Assembly (NCBI GenBank): GCA_001898465.1
Contig: MKTX01000017.1
Span: 62,001 to 126,000, forward strand
DNA: 64,000 bases
Reading direction: 5' to 3'
Origin: Sphingobacteriales bacterium 39-19
GTDB taxonomy: Bacteria; Bacteroidota; Bacteroidia; Chitinophagales; Chitinophagaceae
In this document: one piece after another, positions 1 through 7,960 of the stretch
Layout: each line of letters opens with the position of its first letter
Position numbering within the stretch: the first letter of the stretch is position 1
Made by a program: the position numbers and the translations under genes
Notes under the pieces: model-generated
Told to the model about the DNA's origin: nothing
The model's input: only the letters and a program-made list of their open reading frames with translations
Database searches by the model: none

Positions 1-100
1 GAAGGGGGTAAAATACGGTTTCCAGGTTATGATACCCGTCGTTTCTTTTGTTACCAATATGCAATCCCAGGTTTATTTTGCAATTGGGGAAAATTAGCAT
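1..100 (-). CDS. ispE: IspE, 4-diphosphocytidyl-2-C-methyl-D-erythritol kinase (N-terminus only)
   Basis: Reading the minus strand from an ATG at 98-100 gives 33 codons that run off the left edge. The peptide starts [13 protein letters not shown] and continues through [13 protein letters not shown]. These match the N-terminal GHMP-kinase strand and the RxDGYHxLETVF block of IspE. IspE phosphorylates CDP-methylerythritol in the non-mevalonate isoprenoid pathway. The gene starts 11 bases after the stop of the bifunctional-nuclease gene, so the two are probably co-transcribed. The usual Ala in PNAKINLGL is Cys here. Only the N-terminus is visible, but the match is distinctive. Confidence 0.88.
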   Translation of the reverse strand, partial: MLIFPNCKINLGLHIGNKRNDGYHNLETVFYPL

Positions 101-111
101 GATATACGAGG

Positions 112-717
112 TTATTTATTTTTTCCCCTGCTTTTTATTTCATCTCTTATGGCAATGGCTTTTATATAATCTTCCTGTTCCAGCACATCATTAAGCAGTT
201 TATTCAACTCATCGAGTGTTTTAGTTTTTAAATCATCTTCGCCAGTACTTTCTTCGGTTGATGTGGTGCTTACTTTGCTTAATTCCTCATCAGGCTTTTT
301 AGATTCTTCTTCCATGAGTACACCGGCTTCGTTCAGAATATTTTCATATGTATATATGGGGCAGCCAAACCTTACCGCTAAGGCTAATGCATCTGAAGTA
401 CGGCTATCAATTTCTACAGTATCATTTTGTGAACTGCATACCAGTTTCGAATAAAAAATGCCCTCCTGTAAATCATTAATCACAATTTCATGCAACTCTA
501 CATCAAAAGCCATCATAAAATTTTTCATGAGGTCGTGGGTAAGGGGCCGGCTGGGGTTCATTCTTTCCAGGGCTACGGCAATAGCCTGTGCTTCAAAGCC
601 ACCAATTACGATGGGTAAACGCTTCAAGCCATTCACTTCTCCCAGCACAACAGCATAGGAATGTGTTTGAGTAATGCTATGAGAAAGGGCTACAATTTCC
701 AATTCAATTTTTTTCAT
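112..717 (-). CDS. Bifunctional nuclease (BFN/DUF151) family protein with C-terminal UVR motif
   Basis: About 201 residues from the chosen start ([14 protein letters not shown]). Residues 1 to about 130 form a BFN/DUF151 domain, recognisable by [14 protein letters not shown], the PLTHDLM segment and the [12 protein letters not shown] block. An acidic linker follows. A C-terminal UvrB/UvrC-like helical motif ([20 protein letters not shown]) ends the protein. BFN proteins have been described as nucleases, but the cellular role in Bacteroidota is not settled. The reading frame extends upstream to a TTG at 768, but that lies at a TAnnTTTG promoter-like box (766-773), so a start at 717 (or ATG 732) is preferred. 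ispE follows after 11 bases, suggesting a shared transcript. Confidence 0.85.
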   Translation of the reverse strand: MKKIELEIVALSHSITQTHSYAVVLGEVNGLKRLPIVIGGFEAQAIAVALERMNPSRPLTHDLMKNFMMAFDVELHEIVINDLQEGIFYSKLVCSSQNDTVEIDSRTSDALALAVRFGCPIYTYENILNEAGVLMEEESKKPDEELSKVSTTSTEESTGEDDLKTKTLDELNKLLNDVLEQEDYIKAIAIRDEIKSRGKNK

Positions 718-765
718 ACGTTGGGATGGCATGTGGTATGGGTTCCTATCCTTGTTTGTAAAAAG

Positions 766-773
766 CAAATATA
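766..773 (-). promoter_or_regulatory. Candidate -7 box (TATATTTG) for the BFN-ispE unit
   Basis: The minus strand reads TATATTTG, matching the Bacteroidota consensus TAnnTTTG. It lies about 48 bases before the ATG at 717. No well-spaced -33 TTG was found, so this is a half-site call. Confidence 0.45.
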
Positions 774-875
774 AACCATTAATGCTATTTTAACATATAC
801 AAATGAATGATTTATGTTCGATACTGATTATGTCTTGATATTAAAAAAAAGGTTGCCGGGCTGGTACCCATTGGT

Positions 876-1961
876 TTAAGGCTTGTTTCCCTGGTACATA
901 AACCGTACAGCCCCACTTTTTTGCAGATCGCTACTGATGCGTACTTCATAGCGTTTTGTACCATCTGTAACTATCATTAAGGCCGTATTGGGCGGAATGG
1001 AGCCCAGGTTATCGGCATACATCACCAATTCATTGGGAGCATTGTCCCAGGGGTTTATCTCTACTTCAAGCGAAAGGGGTTTGTCAGTAAGTTTTTGGTG
1101 AGGTAAAATTAATTTGCCATTGAAAAAAACCGAAACAGTATCCCCATCAATTTCGCCATTATCATATAAATCCACTTTTATTTTTACGTTCTCAACAGGT
1201 ATTGTCCTGATCACACTGCTATTTCTTTTTTCAAAATAATGTTTTGCATCCAGGTCATAATGTTTATTAACGTAAACCAATTCGGGTGCGTTGGTTTTTA
1301 TGGTATCTAAATATGCCGGTTCAGGATTTGCCAGATTTGGTTTTTTTACAATGTTTTTTGCAGTGGTATTGTTCCTGGGGTTTTCTTTGGGTTTAATAAT
1401 ATTCCTGGTAATAACCGGGGTACGGCCACCCGGCTTTACTTGCTGGGGTGCCGGGTTGTTATTGGGTTTGCCCAATGCCTGCAAGCCCGGGAAAGCCTGT
1501 TTAAGAAGACGCCTGGAAAGCTCGGTAGTTCCATGCCCGCAATTGCCGGTTTGATTGGGAGCGGGCAACCATACGCCTTTTAACATTTCAATTCCATTTT
1601 GTACCGTGTAATAGAGTTTATGAACCTGGAAGCAATTGGTAATATTTAAGGGTACATTGGTTTTTGTACGTTCAATTTCTTTTACTTCTACATATTTTCT
1701 TCTAAGGTCAGCCTTGCCGGTGATTTTACATATTGTATAAAATTTTTTACCATTTGCCGTGTAATAAGTATAAGAATACCCTGAAACACGGGTACCCTGC
1801 ATCGTAAGTTCAAGTACATAATCGCTTTGGTAACCTCCCCAGTTTACATTAGAACTGCTGTTTTCTACAAAATCGCCCTTCCATTGGCCGGTAAAGTTTT
1901 GAGCAAAACTGAATTGATTTTGGAGAAAAAGAATTAAAAAAAGAGGTAAAATTTTATGCAT
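876..1961 (-). CDS. Secreted protein of unknown function
   Basis: 361 residues from the ATG at 1961. An upstream TTG at 1973 would only add four residues before the signal peptide. MHKILPLFLILFLQNQFSFA is a signal peptide. Residues about 20-140 look like a lipocalin-style or small beta domain (FTGQWKGDF, then alternating strands). A low-complexity linker rich in Pro, Asn and Lys follows (about 165-215). The C-terminal 120 residues form a beta domain with DLYDNGEIDGDTVSVFFNG, a type often seen at the end of secreted Bacteroidota proteins. No catalytic motif was recognised. It is divergent from thrS, with about 118 bases between the two starts. Function unknown; envelope or periplasmic location is inferred. 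Confidence 0.7.
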   Translation of the reverse strand: MHKILPLFLILFLQNQFSFAQNFTGQWKGDFVENSSSNVNWGGYQSDYVLELTMQGTRVSGYSYTYYTANGKKFYTICKITGKADLRRKYVEVKEIERTKTNVPLNITNCFQVHKLYYTVQNGIEMLKGVWLPAPNQTGNCGHGTTELSRRLLKQAFPGLQALGKPNNNPAPQQVKPGGRTPVITRNIIKPKENPRNNTTAKNIVKKPNLANPEPAYLDTIKTNAPELVYVNKHYDLDAKHYFEKRNSSVIRTIPVENVKIKVDLYDNGEIDGDTVSVFFNGKLILPHQKLTDKPLSLEVEINPWDNAPNELVMYADNLGSIPPNTALMIVTDGTKRYEVRISSDLQKSGAVRFMYQGNKP

Positions 1962-2018
1962 GATATGAACCAAATGGTAAAATTGATAGAATTGCCCAAA
2001 GTTATTCCAGATAAGTTT

Positions 2019-2046
2019 TTGCTTCGCAAAGAGTTCGTTAAATTTG
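2019..2046 (+). promoter_or_regulatory. Candidate promoter of thrS-infC (TTG-N17-TAAATTTG)
   Basis: TTG at 2019-2021 and TAAATTTG at 2039-2046 are separated by 17 bases, close to the Bacteroidota sigma-A consensus (TTG, then about 17-21 bases, then TAnnTTTG). The inferred transcript start near 2053 leaves a leader of about 27 bases before the ATG at 2080. The TTG at 2044 that opens the longer reading frame would then lie inside the promoter, which supports the ATG start. Confidence 0.6.
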
Positions 2047-2079
2047 CAGCCTCAAATTAAAATAGAGAATAAAAATTTC

Positions 2080-4008
2080 ATGATTAGGATAACATTACCC
2101 GATGGCTCTGTAAGAGCGTATGAAAATGGTACCACTGCAATGGATGTTGCCAAATCTATTAGTGAGGGCCTGGCAAGAAAAGTGCTTGCAGCAGAAATTA
2201 ATGGTGAAGTATGGGATGTCTCCCGGCCTATTACAGCAGACAGTAGCTTAAAATTGCTTACCTGGGCAGATGCGGGCGGAAAATCAACTTTCTGGCATTC
2301 TTCAGCCCATTTACTGGCAGAAGCAGTAGAAGCGATGTACCCGGGTGTAAAATTTTGGGTAGGGCCGGCAGTGGATCATGGATTTTATTACGATATGGAC
2401 CTGGGCGATAAACGGATGAGTGAAGAAGATTTTGCGGCATTAGAGAAGAAAATGAATGAACTGGCCCGCCAGTCAAATGTTTATCAGCGTCAGGAACTGA
2501 GCAAAGCCGAGGCAGTTCAGTATTTTACCGAAAAAGGCGATGAGTATAAATTAGACCTGTTGCAGAACCTGGAAGATGGAAAAATTACTTTTTATACCCA
2601 GGGAAATTTTACAGATTTATGCCGGGGGCCGCATATTCCCCATACCGGGTTTATAAAAGCAATCAAACTCATGAGTGTGGCAGGCGCTTATTGGAAGGGC
2701 GACGAAAAAAACAAACAACTCACCCGGGTATATGGTATTAGTTTTCCGGCACAAAAAGAATTAGACGAATACCTGGCCATGCTGGAAGAAGCAAAAAAAA
2801 GAGACCATCGTAAGCTGGGTAAAGAACTGGGAATTTATACCATGGATGATGATGTAGGTCAGGGTTTACCATTGTGGATGCCCAATGGGACAATTATTAT
2901 TGAAGAGCTTGAAAAATTAGCAAAAGAAACTGAAAATGCGGCTGGCTACAAACGGGTGGTTACCCCTCATATTGCTAAAGAAAGTATGTATTTAACGAGT
3001 GGCCACTTGCCTTATTATGCCGATAGTATGTTTCCACCCATGGAATTGGATGGTACCCGGTATTATTTAAAAGCCATGAACTGCCCGCACCATCACAAAA
3101 TTTTTGATGCAGAGCAAAAGAGTTATAAAGATTTGCCCTACCGTATTGCAGAATATGGAACTTGTTACCGGTATGAGCAAAGTGGCGAACTCTTTGGCCT
3201 TATGCGGGTTCGTTGCCTGCACATGAACGATGCCCATATTTATTGCAGTAAAGAACAATTCGCATCGGAATTTAAGGCAGTAAATGATATGTACCTGAAA
3301 TATTTCAAAATTTTCGGGATAGATAAATATGTAATGCGGTTAAGTTTGCACGATCCAGAAAAGCTGGGCCAAAAATATGTAAATGAACCGGAGCTATGGT
3401 TAGAAACGGAGGAACTGGTGCGAAATGTATTAATTGAAAATAAGATACCTTTTGTAGAAGTAAAAGGGGAGGGCGCCTTTTATGGTCCAAAGATTGATGT
3501 ACAAATATGGAGCGCTATCGGGCGTGAATTTACGCTTGCCACCAACCAGGTAGATTTTTCGCAGGGTAAAAGCTTCAAACTGAGTTTTACAAACCAGGAT
3601 AACGAAGCCGAAACCCCACTGATCATACACCGGGCACCCTTGGGTACCCATGAGCGTTTCATTGGGTTTTTACTGGAGCATTATGCCGGAAAATTCCCCG
3701 CCTGGCTGGCGCCCTTGCAGGTTAAAATATTGCCTATAAGCGATAAGTTCTTAGATTATTCAAAAACAATTTTGGATAAGCTTAAAAAAGCAGATATTCG
3801 TGCTGAAGTTGATGACAGAAACGAAAAGATTGGAAAAAAAATAAGAGATACTGAGCTGCAAAAAGTACCTTATATGCTGGTGATAGGAGAGAAAGAAGTG
3901 GCTGAACAAAAGATATCGGTTCGGCTGCAAGGTAAAGGTGATGCAGGTGTAAAAGAAATTGATGACTTTATAAAAGAACTCACAGAAGAAATAAAAAACA
4001 GGGTGTAA
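2080..4008 (+). CDS. thrS: Threonyl-tRNA synthetase
   Basis: 642 residues from ATG 2080 (MIRITLPDGSVRAYENG). It charges tRNA-Thr and edits mischarged Ser-tRNA-Thr. Domains in order: TGS (about 1-60); the editing domain with its HSSAHLLAEA histidine pair and CRGPHIPHTG; and a class II catalytic core. The core contains the zinc-binding MNCPHH, the motif 2 region (YRYEQSGELFGLMRVR) and motif 3 (PLIIHRAPLGTHERFIGFLL). The anticodon-binding domain begins around PLQVKILPISDKF. Length is normal for the family. infC follows after 46 bases in the widespread thrS-infC arrangement. Confidence 0.97.
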   Translation: MIRITLPDGSVRAYENGTTAMDVAKSISEGLARKVLAAEINGEVWDVSRPITADSSLKLLTWADAGGKSTFWHSSAHLLAEAVEAMYPGVKFWVGPAVDHGFYYDMDLGDKRMSEEDFAALEKKMNELARQSNVYQRQELSKAEAVQYFTEKGDEYKLDLLQNLEDGKITFYTQGNFTDLCRGPHIPHTGFIKAIKLMSVAGAYWKGDEKNKQLTRVYGISFPAQKELDEYLAMLEEAKKRDHRKLGKELGIYTMDDDVGQGLPLWMPNGTIIIEELEKLAKETENAAGYKRVVTPHIAKESMYLTSGHLPYYADSMFPPMELDGTRYYLKAMNCPHHHKIFDAEQKSYKDLPYRIAEYGTCYRYEQSGELFGLMRVRCLHMNDAHIYCSKEQFASEFKAVNDMYLKYFKIFGIDKYVMRLSLHDPEKLGQKYVNEPELWLETEELVRNVLIENKIPFVEVKGEGAFYGPKIDVQIWSAIGREFTLATNQVDFSQGKSFKLSFTNQDNEAETPLIIHRAPLGTHERFIGFLLEHYAGKFPAWLAPLQVKILPISDKFLDYSKTILDKLKKADIRAEVDDRNEKIGKKIRDTELQKVPYMLVIGEKEVAEQKISVRLQGKGDAGVKEIDDFIKELTEEIKNRV

Positions 4009-4054
4009 TATTTTTCAATAACTAAAAAACCATATTGTAAACTAAAATTAATAA

Positions 4055-4705
4055 ATGGCATTTCCGAACAGACCCAGAGGGACATTTAATCCCAGGTTTA
4101 AAAAAGAACAACAACAAGAACACCGTACAAACCACATGATTCGTGTACCCGAAGTAAGGCTCGTGGGCGAAAACCTGGAACCGGGTGTTTATCCTACCCA
4201 GGAAGCAATGAAGATAGCCCAGTCACAAAACCTTGATCTGGTAGAAATTTCACCGGGCGCTGTACCGCCAGTTTGCCGCATCATTGATTATAACAAATTC
4301 CTGTATAATCAAAAGAAGAAACAGAAAGAAATGAAGGCAAAGGCAAAAACGAGTGAGGTAAAAGAAATTCGGTTTACACCCAATACGGATGATCATGATT
4401 TTGAATTTAAATGTAAACACGCCGAAAAATTCCTGCAAGATGGTAATAAAGTAAAAGCACATGTGCAATTTAAAGGGCGTGCAATAATGTTTAAAGAAAG
4501 AGGTGAACTGCTATTGCTAAAATTTGCCGATCGGTTAAAAGATGTAGGCGCTTTGGAAGGACTGCCTAAATTAGAAGGAAAAAGAATGCATGTAATGTTT
4601 GCACCCAAAGCACAAAAGAAAAAAAGCAGTGAGAACAGTTTGGGTAAATTAATTAAAGATGATCCTAAACCGGATCCGGAAACCCCAACAGCTACAGAAG
4701 AATAA
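4055..4705 (+). CDS. infC: Translation initiation factor IF-3
   Basis: 216 residues starting with a plain ATG, not the AUU that autoregulates enterobacterial infC. The N-domain includes [20 protein letters not shown] and the linker [19 protein letters not shown]. The C-domain includes [17 protein letters not shown] and [15 protein letters not shown] charged tail of about 30 residues ([20 protein letters not shown]) extends past the usual end. IF-3 binds the 30S subunit, keeps subunits apart and checks the start codon. The gene is followed by a strong terminator, so the usual downstream partners rpmI and rplT are not part of this operon. Confidence 0.96.
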   Translation: MAFPNRPRGTFNPRFKKEQQQEHRTNHMIRVPEVRLVGENLEPGVYPTQEAMKIAQSQNLDLVEISPGAVPPVCRIIDYNKFLYNQKKKQKEMKAKAKTSEVKEIRFTPNTDDHDFEFKCKHAEKFLQDGNKVKAHVQFKGRAIMFKERGELLLLKFADRLKDVGALEGLPKLEGKRMHVMFAPKAQKKKSSENSLGKLIKDDPKPDPETPTATEE

Positions 4706-4729
4706 ATGATTTTAATTAAATATGAAATG

Positions 4730-4750
4730 ACCCGGCTTGCCGGGTTTTTT
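4730..4750 (+). terminator. Rho-independent terminator after infC
   Basis: ACCCGG and CCGGGT pair around a CTTG loop (4730-4745) and are followed directly by a T tract to 4750. It lies 25 bases past the infC stop and closes the thrS-infC unit. Confidence 0.85.
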
Positions 4751-4767
4751 ATTGGGTAAAAAATACA

Positions 4768-6144
4768 TTATTCACCTTCAAAATTCAGCGCTTTTTCATC
4801 ATCAAATTCGCCTTCCCAGCGGGCTATTACGCAACTAGCCAGGGTATTGCCAATTACATTTACCGATGTACGGGCCATATCCATCAATTCATCAATACCA
4901 TATATAGCCATAATGGGCCATAAAGGAAAACCAAATGTAGATGCAGTAGCAATTAAAATCACTAAGGAGGCACGGGGTACAGCGGCCACCCCTTTACTGG
5001 TGAGCATAAGTGATAAACCAATAAACATTTGATGTGCAAATGTAGGGTGCTGGCCTGCCGCCTGGGCCACAAAAACAGAAGCTAATGATAAATACAACGT
5101 GGTTCCATCTAAATTAAAAGTGTAACCGGTAGGAATTACAAAAGAAACAATTTTACGGGGTACACCAAATCGCTCCATATTTTCCAGCGCTTTGGGCAAC
5201 GCAGAGTCGGAACTGGTTGTTGCAAAAGCAATAGATACAGGTTCTTTAATGGCCTGGATAAATTTCCTTAATGGAATTTTAGCAATAAATAAGGCAATGG
5301 GAATTAAGATAATCAAAATGAATGCAGTTAAAGCCATATACAATGTCATCAGCAGCATTAATAAGTTCTTCAATATATCTACTCCCAAATGGCCTACCGT
5401 TACGGCAATGGCGGCACCTACGCCAAAGGGTGCAAAATGCATAATGATATTTGTAAACTTAAACATGACTTCTGCCAGGCTTTCAGAAAAATCTAATAAT
5501 GGCTTTTTCTTTTTATCATTTAGCATGGCTAATGAAATACCAAAAATCACACTAAATAACACAATGGGCAGCACATTGCCCTCGTACACCGATTTAATAA
5601 TGTTTTCTGGAAAAATATCGATGATATGGTCTTGCCAGGTTTTGGGTACAACCTGGGGCAATTCTTTTAATAAGGCTTCAGGAACCTGGATGCCAACCCC
5701 GGCATGGGTAAGATTAATAAATAGTAAACCAATAAGTAGCGCAAATGTTGTAACCACCTCAAAATACAAAAGAGATTTCCAGCCCATACGGCCTACTTGT
5801 TTCAGGTTTGAGTGGCTGGCAATACCCACCACCAGGGTAGAAAATAATAAGGGCGCTACAATTGTTTTTACCAATCGTAAAAATATTTTACTTAAAAATT
5901 GCAGGTTTTGAGAAAATGCAGGAAAATCATGGCCTATCTCTACACCTATTACCATGGCGGTAAGTATCCAGGTGGTTAAAGATTTTTTATATAAAGAATA
6001 AATACAAAGGCTTAGGATAAGCACTACCCGGCTGGTAAATAAGACAGAATGGGGCAAGGGATTTACAAATTCATGAACCAGGTGAAGGATCGTTAAGATC
6101 GTAAATACAATAAATGCAATCCAGCCGGCTTTTGTTTTATTCAT
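4768..6144 (-). CDS. Dicarboxylate/amino acid:cation symporter (DAACS family)
   Basis: 458 residues, strongly hydrophobic. It belongs to the GltP/GltT/DctA family of sodium- or proton-coupled transporters for glutamate, aspartate or C4-dicarboxylates in the inner membrane. Visible family marks are FLRLVKTIVAPLLFSTLVVG in the early helices, the serine-rich re-entrant loop ATTSSDSALPKALENMERFG, the GYTFNLDGTTLYLSLASVFVA helix 7, and the TSKGVAAVPRASLVIL re-entrant loop. The TM8 segment includes DELMDMARTSVNVIGN with the substrate-binding Asp and Asn. Substrate cannot be fixed from sequence alone. It is convergent with infC and stands alone. Confidence 0.92.
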   Translation of the reverse strand: MNKTKAGWIAFIVFTILTILHLVHEFVNPLPHSVLFTSRVVLILSLCIYSLYKKSLTTWILTAMVIGVEIGHDFPAFSQNLQFLSKIFLRLVKTIVAPLLFSTLVVGIASHSNLKQVGRMGWKSLLYFEVVTTFALLIGLLFINLTHAGVGIQVPEALLKELPQVVPKTWQDHIIDIFPENIIKSVYEGNVLPIVLFSVIFGISLAMLNDKKKKPLLDFSESLAEVMFKFTNIIMHFAPFGVGAAIAVTVGHLGVDILKNLLMLLMTLYMALTAFILIILIPIALFIAKIPLRKFIQAIKEPVSIAFATTSSDSALPKALENMERFGVPRKIVSFVIPTGYTFNLDGTTLYLSLASVFVAQAAGQHPTFAHQMFIGLSLMLTSKGVAAVPRASLVILIATASTFGFPLWPIMAIYGIDELMDMARTSVNVIGNTLASCVIARWEGEFDDEKALNFEGE

Positions 6145-6231
6145 ACCTATTCATATAAAGTGCATTAAAAATAAGTATTTATATGCTTTAAGTGAGTAAA
6201 AAAATAAAAATCAGAATTGGTTCATTCAATA

Positions 6232-6534
6232 TTAAGCAATCAGGTTAAATGAAAATAAAATGGTAGTAACAAATAAAATACCCAGGCCTAAAAGAAAAAC
6301 CACATCTGCTATTTGTTCATATTTATGTGCACGCAGGCTGGAAGAACGTAATGAAAGGAATGAAAAAATACAACTCGCCATAAACATAACGATGGCGATG
6401 GTGGTTATTTCATCGGCGATGGTAACATGCGATACTTTAAACACCCGGAATGTAGTGAGTAAAATAAAACAGATACCCAATAAATTAGAGGATGCAGTAA
6501 GTATATGCTGAGATTTTTCGGGTTTGTTTGGCAT
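6232..6534 (-). CDS. Small integral membrane protein, unknown function
   Basis: 100 residues from ATG 6534 (MPNKPEKSQHILTASSN); a TTG three codons upstream is less likely. Three hydrophobic helices are visible at about 17-34, 42-62 and 76-99, separated by a short basic loop (SLRSSSLRAHKYEQ). No family was recognised. It lies upstream of the symporter on the same strand with 87 bases between, and could be co-transcribed with it or independent. Confidence 0.6.
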   Translation of the reverse strand: MPNKPEKSQHILTASSNLLGICFILLTTFRVFKVSHVTIADEITTIAIVMFMASCIFSFLSLRSSSLRAHKYEQIADVVFLLGLGILFVTTILFSFNLIA

Positions 6535-6640
6535 GCGTATCAATTTGAAAAAACAAGTTCACTTTGTTTGATTTTTAAATTCATTTTATTGAAAGCGGGA
6601 ATTAAAATGTAAAACCGGGTTTTCATACAATAAAGGGTAT

Positions 6641-7936
6641 TTATTGTATTCCATATTTCCTTTCGTATTTTTCATTTAATTGTTTGTGTTTATCCACCAG
6701 GTTTATTTCACGGCCTTGAATAAAGGCATGGGTTATAACGCTGCTTTCCATATCTAAAATATCGCCGGTACTAATAACGATATTGGCATCTTTACCTGTT
6801 TCCAGGCTCCCGGTCTTATCTGCAATGCCCAGTATTTTAGCGGCATCCAGGGTAATTGCTTGTAATGCTTCTTCTTTATTGAGGCCATAAGCTGCTGCGG
6901 TACCGGCATTAAAGGCCAGGTTCCTGCCTGTTGTATTTCCATCGTCATCATTCAGGCAAAATAATACGCCAGCTTTTTTTAAAAGATAGGGCGTTTTAAA
7001 AGGCTGGTCCACATCATCATCATCCAGGGTGGGCAGCGCATGCAGCTGCTGTAAAATAACGGCAATGCCATTTTGCTTTAAAAGATCGGCAATGCGCCAA
7101 CTTTCACTTCCGCCTACAATCACTACATCAAAACCAAATGTTTTGGCAAAGTCAATGGCTACCAGCATTTCTTTTACAATATCGCAGTGAATATATAATT
7201 TTTGCGATTTATCGTAAAGCCCTTTTACTGCTTCGAATTTTAAATTGGTGGCAACATGATTTTTTTCTGCCAGGTATGCTTTTGCTTCTTTAAAAAAGTT
7301 ACGGAGCATTTCTACTTTATCCATGGCTTCTTTTTGCTGATCGCCTGTGGCAGAGTTTTGGCGAAAGCGGCGGCTTCTCATTAATAAGCCCGGGAAATTA
7401 ATATGAATACCGGCATCCATTTTATATGCTGCATCTTCCCAGTTCCAGGCATCAAATTGAACTACTGACGAAGTGCCCATGAGCAAACTGCCCTGGGGAA
7501 TAATATTAGCGATGAGTATGCCATTGCTTCTTAAAACATTGATGATTTTACTGTCCGTATTATAGCTCACAATACTTCGCACATTGGGGTTTAATTCACC
7601 CAATTCCCGGTAGTCATTGGTGCCCCTTACGCTACCGGTTATTTCCCGCAATCCAATAATGGTTGCAGCGGCAATAAGTGCGGGGTACACTTGTTTACCT
7701 GTAGCATCAATTACCCTTGCATTGTCGTTTTTTAAATCATTACCTATGGCGGCAATTTTCCCGTTTTTTACGAGGATAGAACTATTGTTTAAAACCTGTC
7801 CATTCCCTACATGAAGGGTTCCGTTTTTAATAAGGATGTCTTTGGTTTGGGGCGGGGCAGGGGAGATATTATCCTGCCCCCCGGCCAGGTGTATGATTAA
7901 AAAAAGCGAAACGTAAATTAAAAATATTTTTTTCAT
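6641..7936 (-). CDS. Secreted amidohydrolase-like protein, metal site degenerate
   Basis: 431 residues with a signal peptide (MKKIFLIYVSLFLIIHLAGG). The fold is that of the amidohydrolase superfamily: an N-terminal beta-sandwich half (DILIKNGTLHVGNG, VKNGKIAAIG), a barrel, and the closing half (GSLETGKDANIVI). Where active members have PGxIDxHxH after the first sandwich strand, this protein reads VYPALIAAATIIG, so the HxH metal ligands are missing. A CLNDDDG segment sits near the usual final Asp position. It probably does not bind metal in the normal way. It starts 24 bases after the larger amidohydrolase gene, in the same direction, so the pair forms a likely operon. Periplasmic; substrate unknown. 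Confidence 0.82.
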   Translation of the reverse strand: MKKIFLIYVSLFLIIHLAGGQDNISPAPPQTKDILIKNGTLHVGNGQVLNNSSILVKNGKIAAIGNDLKNDNARVIDATGKQVYPALIAAATIIGLREITGSVRGTNDYRELGELNPNVRSIVSYNTDSKIINVLRSNGILIANIIPQGSLLMGTSSVVQFDAWNWEDAAYKMDAGIHINFPGLLMRSRRFRQNSATGDQQKEAMDKVEMLRNFFKEAKAYLAEKNHVATNLKFEAVKGLYDKSQKLYIHCDIVKEMLVAIDFAKTFGFDVVIVGGSESWRIADLLKQNGIAVILQQLHALPTLDDDDVDQPFKTPYLLKKAGVLFCLNDDDGNTTGRNLAFNAGTAAAYGLNKEEALQAITLDAAKILGIADKTGSLETGKDANIVISTGDILDMESSVITHAFIQGREINLVDKHKQLNEKYERKYGIQ

Positions 7937-7960
7937 CTTATTCGATTTAAGGATAAAGAA

